Assembly: GCA_963966185.1 (NCBI GenBank)
Contig: CAWZYM010000194.1
Location: 48,501-112,500 of the forward strand
Length of the DNA: 64,000 bases
Origin: Rhabditoides inermis
Taxonomy: Eukaryota; Nematoda; Chromadorea; Rhabditida; Rhabditidae
Direction: 5' to 3'
The notes under the pieces are model-generated. The model did no database searches. It was given only the letters and a program-made list of their open reading frames with translations, and was not told the DNA's origin. Made by a program: the position numbers and the translations under genes. Shown here in pieces: positions 60,853 through 64,000 of the stretch. The stretch's first letter is position 1. Every line of letters begins with the position of its first letter.

Positions 60853-62951
60853 TGGCTTTGCTGGAAGACGGTCGGTCTTCGTGCATGCGATCTAATCACG
60901 CAGATGTGATCAATACTTGATGTTTTACAGATTCAGTCTGAAAATGGTTTTGCTGGAAGACGGTCGGTCTTCGTGCATGCGATCTAATCACGCAGATGTG
61001 TTCAATATTTGATGTTTTACAGATTCAATATGAAAATGGCTTTGCTGGAGGACGGTCGGTCTTCGTGCATGCGATCTAATCACGCAGATGTGATCAATCT
61101 TTGATTTTTACAGATGCAGTATGAAAATGGCTTTGCTGGAAGACGGTCGGTCTTCGTGCATGCGATCTAATCACACAGATGTGATCAATACTTGATGTTT
61201 TACAGATTCAGTATGAAATTGGCTTTGCTGGAAGACGGTCGGTCTTCGTGCATGCGATCTAATCACGCAGATGTGTTCAATATTTGATGTTTTACAGATT
61301 CAATATGAAAATGGCTTTGCTGGAAGACGGACGGTCTTCGTGCATGCGATCTAAATACGCAGATGTGATCAATACTTGATGTTTTACAGATGCAGTATGA
61401 CAATGGCTTTGCTGGAAGACGGTCGGTCTTCGTGCATGCGATCTAATCACGCAGATGTGATCAATACTTGATGTTTTACAGATTCAGTATGAAAATGGAT
61501 TTGCTGGAAGACGGTCGGTCTTCGTGCATGCGATCTAATCACGCAGATGTGTGCAATATTTGATGTTTTACAGATTCAATATGAAAATGGCTTTGCTGGA
61601 AGACGGTCGGTCTTCGTGCATGCGATCTAATCACGCAGATGTGATCAATACTTGATGTTTTACAGATTCAGTAAGAACATGGCTTTGCTGGAAGACGGTC
61701 GGTCTTCGTGCATGCGATCTAATCACGCAGATGTGTTCAATACTTGATGTTTTACAGATTCAGTATGAGAATGGCTTTGCTGGAAGACGGTCGGTCTTCG
61801 TGCATGCGATCTAATCACGCAGATGTGATCAATACTTGATGTTTTACAGATTCAGTAAGAACATGGCTTTGCTGGAAGACGGTCGGTCTTCGTGCATGCG
61901 ATTTAATCACGCAGATGTGATCAATACTTGATGTTGTACAGATTCAGTATGAAAATGGCTTTGCTGGAAGACGGTCGGTCTTCGTGCATGCGATCTAATC
62001 ACGCAGATGTGATCAATACTTGATGTTTTACAGATTCAGTATGAGAATGGCTTTGCTGGAAGACGGTCGGTCTTCGTGCATGCGATCTAATCACGCAGAT
62101 GTGATCAATCTTCGATTTTTACAGATGCAGTATGAAAATGGCTTTGCTGGAAGACGGTCGGTCTTCGTGCATGCGATCTAATAACGCAGATGTGTTCAAT
62201 ACCTGATGTTTTACAGATTCAGTATGAAAATGGTTTTGCTGGAAGACGGTCGGTCTTCGTGCATGCGATCTAATCACGCAGATGTGTTCAATATTTGATG
62301 TTTTACAGATTCAATATGAAAATGGCTTTGCTGGAAGACGGTCGGTCTTCGTGCATGCGATCTAATCACGCAGATGTGATCAATACTTGATGTTTTACAA
62401 ATTCAATATGAAAATGGATTTGCTGGAAGACGGTCGGTCTTCGTGCATGCGATATAATCACGCAGATGTGATCAATACTTGATGTTTTACAGATTCATTA
62501 TGAAAATTGCTTTGCTGGAAGACGGTCGGTCTTCGTGCATGCGATCTAATAACGCAGATGTGTTCAATACCTGATGTTTTACAGATTCAGTATGAAAATG
62601 GTTTTGCTGGAAGACGGTCGGTCTTCGTGCATGCGATCTAATCACGCAGATGTGTTCAATATTTGATGTTTTACAGATTCAATATGAAAATGGCTTTGCT
62701 GGAAGACGGTCGGTTTTCGTGCATGCGATCTAATCACGCAGATGTGATCAATACTTGATGTTTTACAGATTCAGTATGAGAATGGCTTTGCTGGAAGACG
62801 GTCGGTCTTCGTGCATGCGATCTAATCACGCAGATGTGATCAATACTTGATGTTTTACAAATTCAATATGAAAATGGATTTGCTGGAAGACGGTCGGTCT
62901 TCGTGCATGCGATCTAATCAAGCAGATGTGATCAAAACTTGATGTTTTACA
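60853..62951. repeat. 92-bp satellite array, about 23 monomers
   Basis: The unit core GCTGGAAGACGGTCGGTCTT then CGTGCATGCGATCTAATCAC is almost invariant. The rest alternates between a GTGATCAATACTTGAT type and a GTGTTCAATATTTGAT type. Each unit has the 6-bp stem GAAGAC/GTCTTC around GGTCG. Short ATG frames occur in each unit, but 92 is not a multiple of three and stops recur, so it is not coding. Confidence 0.95.
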
Positions 62952-62953
62952 TG

Positions 62954-62987
<34 letters not shown>

Positions 62988-63067
62988 TAGAGAGAGAGAT
63001 TAAATGCATACGAAGGGTCCGAATGTAGGTTCTCTCTCTCTCTCCCTCTTTCCTCTTTCTCTCTCTT

Positions 63068-63113
<46 letters not shown>

Positions 63114-63252
63114 GCTCGCTCTCGCTCTCTCTCTCTTTTTCTCTCTCGGTACCTTGGTACCGAGGTGGTACACAAGACTAATGTTTCGCAATGAACGACA
63201 AGATTGAACGCTCGTCAATCTCAATCATCAAAACTATCGCAATCAACTCAGT
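62952..63252. repeat. Composite spacer, second copy with inverted middle
   Basis: (GA)n arm, then GATTAAATGCATACGAAGG ... GTAGGTTC, then a CT arm and head. The 35-bp middle is the reverse complement of that at 60554-60588, with one mismatch. Confidence 0.9.
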
Positions 63253-64000
63253 TGGCTTTACTGGAAGACGGTCGGTCTTCGTGCATGCGATCTAATCACG
63301 CAGATGTGTTCAAAATTTGATGTTTTACAGATTCAGTAGGAAAATGGGTTTGCTGAAAGATGGTCGGTCTTCGTGCATGCGATCTAATCACGCAGATGTG
63401 ATCAATACTTGATGTTTTACAGATTCAGTAAGAACATGGCTTTGCTGGAAGACGGTCGGTCTTCGTGCATGCGATATAATCACGCAAATGTGATCAATAT
63501 TTGATGTTTTACAGATTCAGTAAGAACATGGCTTTGCTGGAAGACGGTCGGTCTTCGTGCATGCGATCTAATCACGCAGATGTGTTCAATTTTTGATGTT
63601 TAACAGATTCAGTATGAAAATGAGTTTGCTGGAAGACGGTCAGTCTTCGTGCATGCGATATAACCACGCAGATGTGATCAATACTTGATGTTTTACAGAT
63701 TCAGTAAGAACATGGCTTTGCTGGAAGACGGTCGGTCTTCGTGCATGCGATCTAATCACGCAGATGTGTTCAAAATTTGAAGTTTTACAGATTCAGTATG
63801 AAAATGGGTTTGCTGGAAGACGGTCGGTCTTCGTGCATGCGATCTAATCAAGCAGATGTGTTCAATATTTGATGTTTTACAGATTCAGTATGAAAATGGT
63901 TTTGCTGGAAGACGGTCGGTCTTCGTGCATGCGATCTAATCACGCAGATGTGTTCAATATTTGATGTTTTACAGATTCAATATGAAAATGGCTTTGCTGG
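63253..64000. repeat. 92-bp satellite array, continues past the window
   Basis: About eight more monomers of the same family, with slightly more divergence at the start (CTGAAAGATGGTCGG). The array is cut by the window end. Confidence 0.95.

Noticed and set aside
60853..64000. CRISPR array or multi-exon tandem gene
   Set aside because: The whole 92-bp unit is repeated without unique spacers, 92 is not a multiple of three and stops occur in every unit.

Overview
This is a eukaryotic genomic window from a nematode. The strongest evidence is a complete minus-strand gene whose spliced exons give a 285-residue stomatin that I recognise as UNC-1. A nematode-type seven-transmembrane chemoreceptor and a long secreted protein built of EB modules point the same way. 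Introns are mostly short, splice acceptors often read TTTCAG, and the DNA is loaded with (GA)n/(CT)n microsatellites, small inverted-repeat elements and dead retrotransposons. I cannot name the species.

Layout. 1-10.9 kb is a nested transposon block. A tandem array with a 2124-bp period carries pieces of an RTE-type LINE fused to a 5'-truncated Penelope-like reverse transcriptase. Its first unit is split by a 3249-bp foldback/Mutator-like element with a 9-bp target duplication. 11.4-12.7 kb is a terminal-inverted-repeat element. 12.9-15.2 kb holds two fragmentary 3' gene ends. 15.88-18.09 kb (minus) is a 10-exon chemoreceptor GPCR. 18.3-21.4 kb holds two TTAA-bounded MITEs and a SINE. 21.9-31.1 kb (plus) is a 28-exon gene for an 849-residue secreted EB/lustrin-type cysteine-rich protein. 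31.5-37.05 kb (plus) is a 17-exon gene for a 426-residue ionotropic-receptor-like protein; its last exon runs into a repeat that supplies the stop codon. 37.0-39.2 kb is that repeat, with a second copy at 56.6-58.8 kb. 39.9-46.2 kb (minus) is unc-1. 46.2-52 kb is microsatellite-rich with a few possible exons. 52.2-54.6 kb is a CR1/jockey-type LINE fragment inside an inverted-repeat element, itself between 0.25-kb direct repeats. 55-56.1 kb is a pair of MITEs sharing one TTAA, one interrupted by a SINE. 60.2-64 kb is a 92-bp satellite with composite spacer blocks that continues past the window end.

The four well-supported genes (GPCR, EB protein, ionotropic-receptor-like protein, unc-1) look like independent single genes, not an operon. 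For each one I checked every donor and acceptor for phase, and the reading frame holds across all exons. The most unusual material is the nested transposon array with its exact empty-site control, the receptor gene whose tail comes from a repeat, the satellite block with an apparently inverted segment between (GA)n and (CT)n arms, and the repeated partial copying of exon edges into neighbouring introns. All gene models are conceptual splices read by eye; no transcript data were available.
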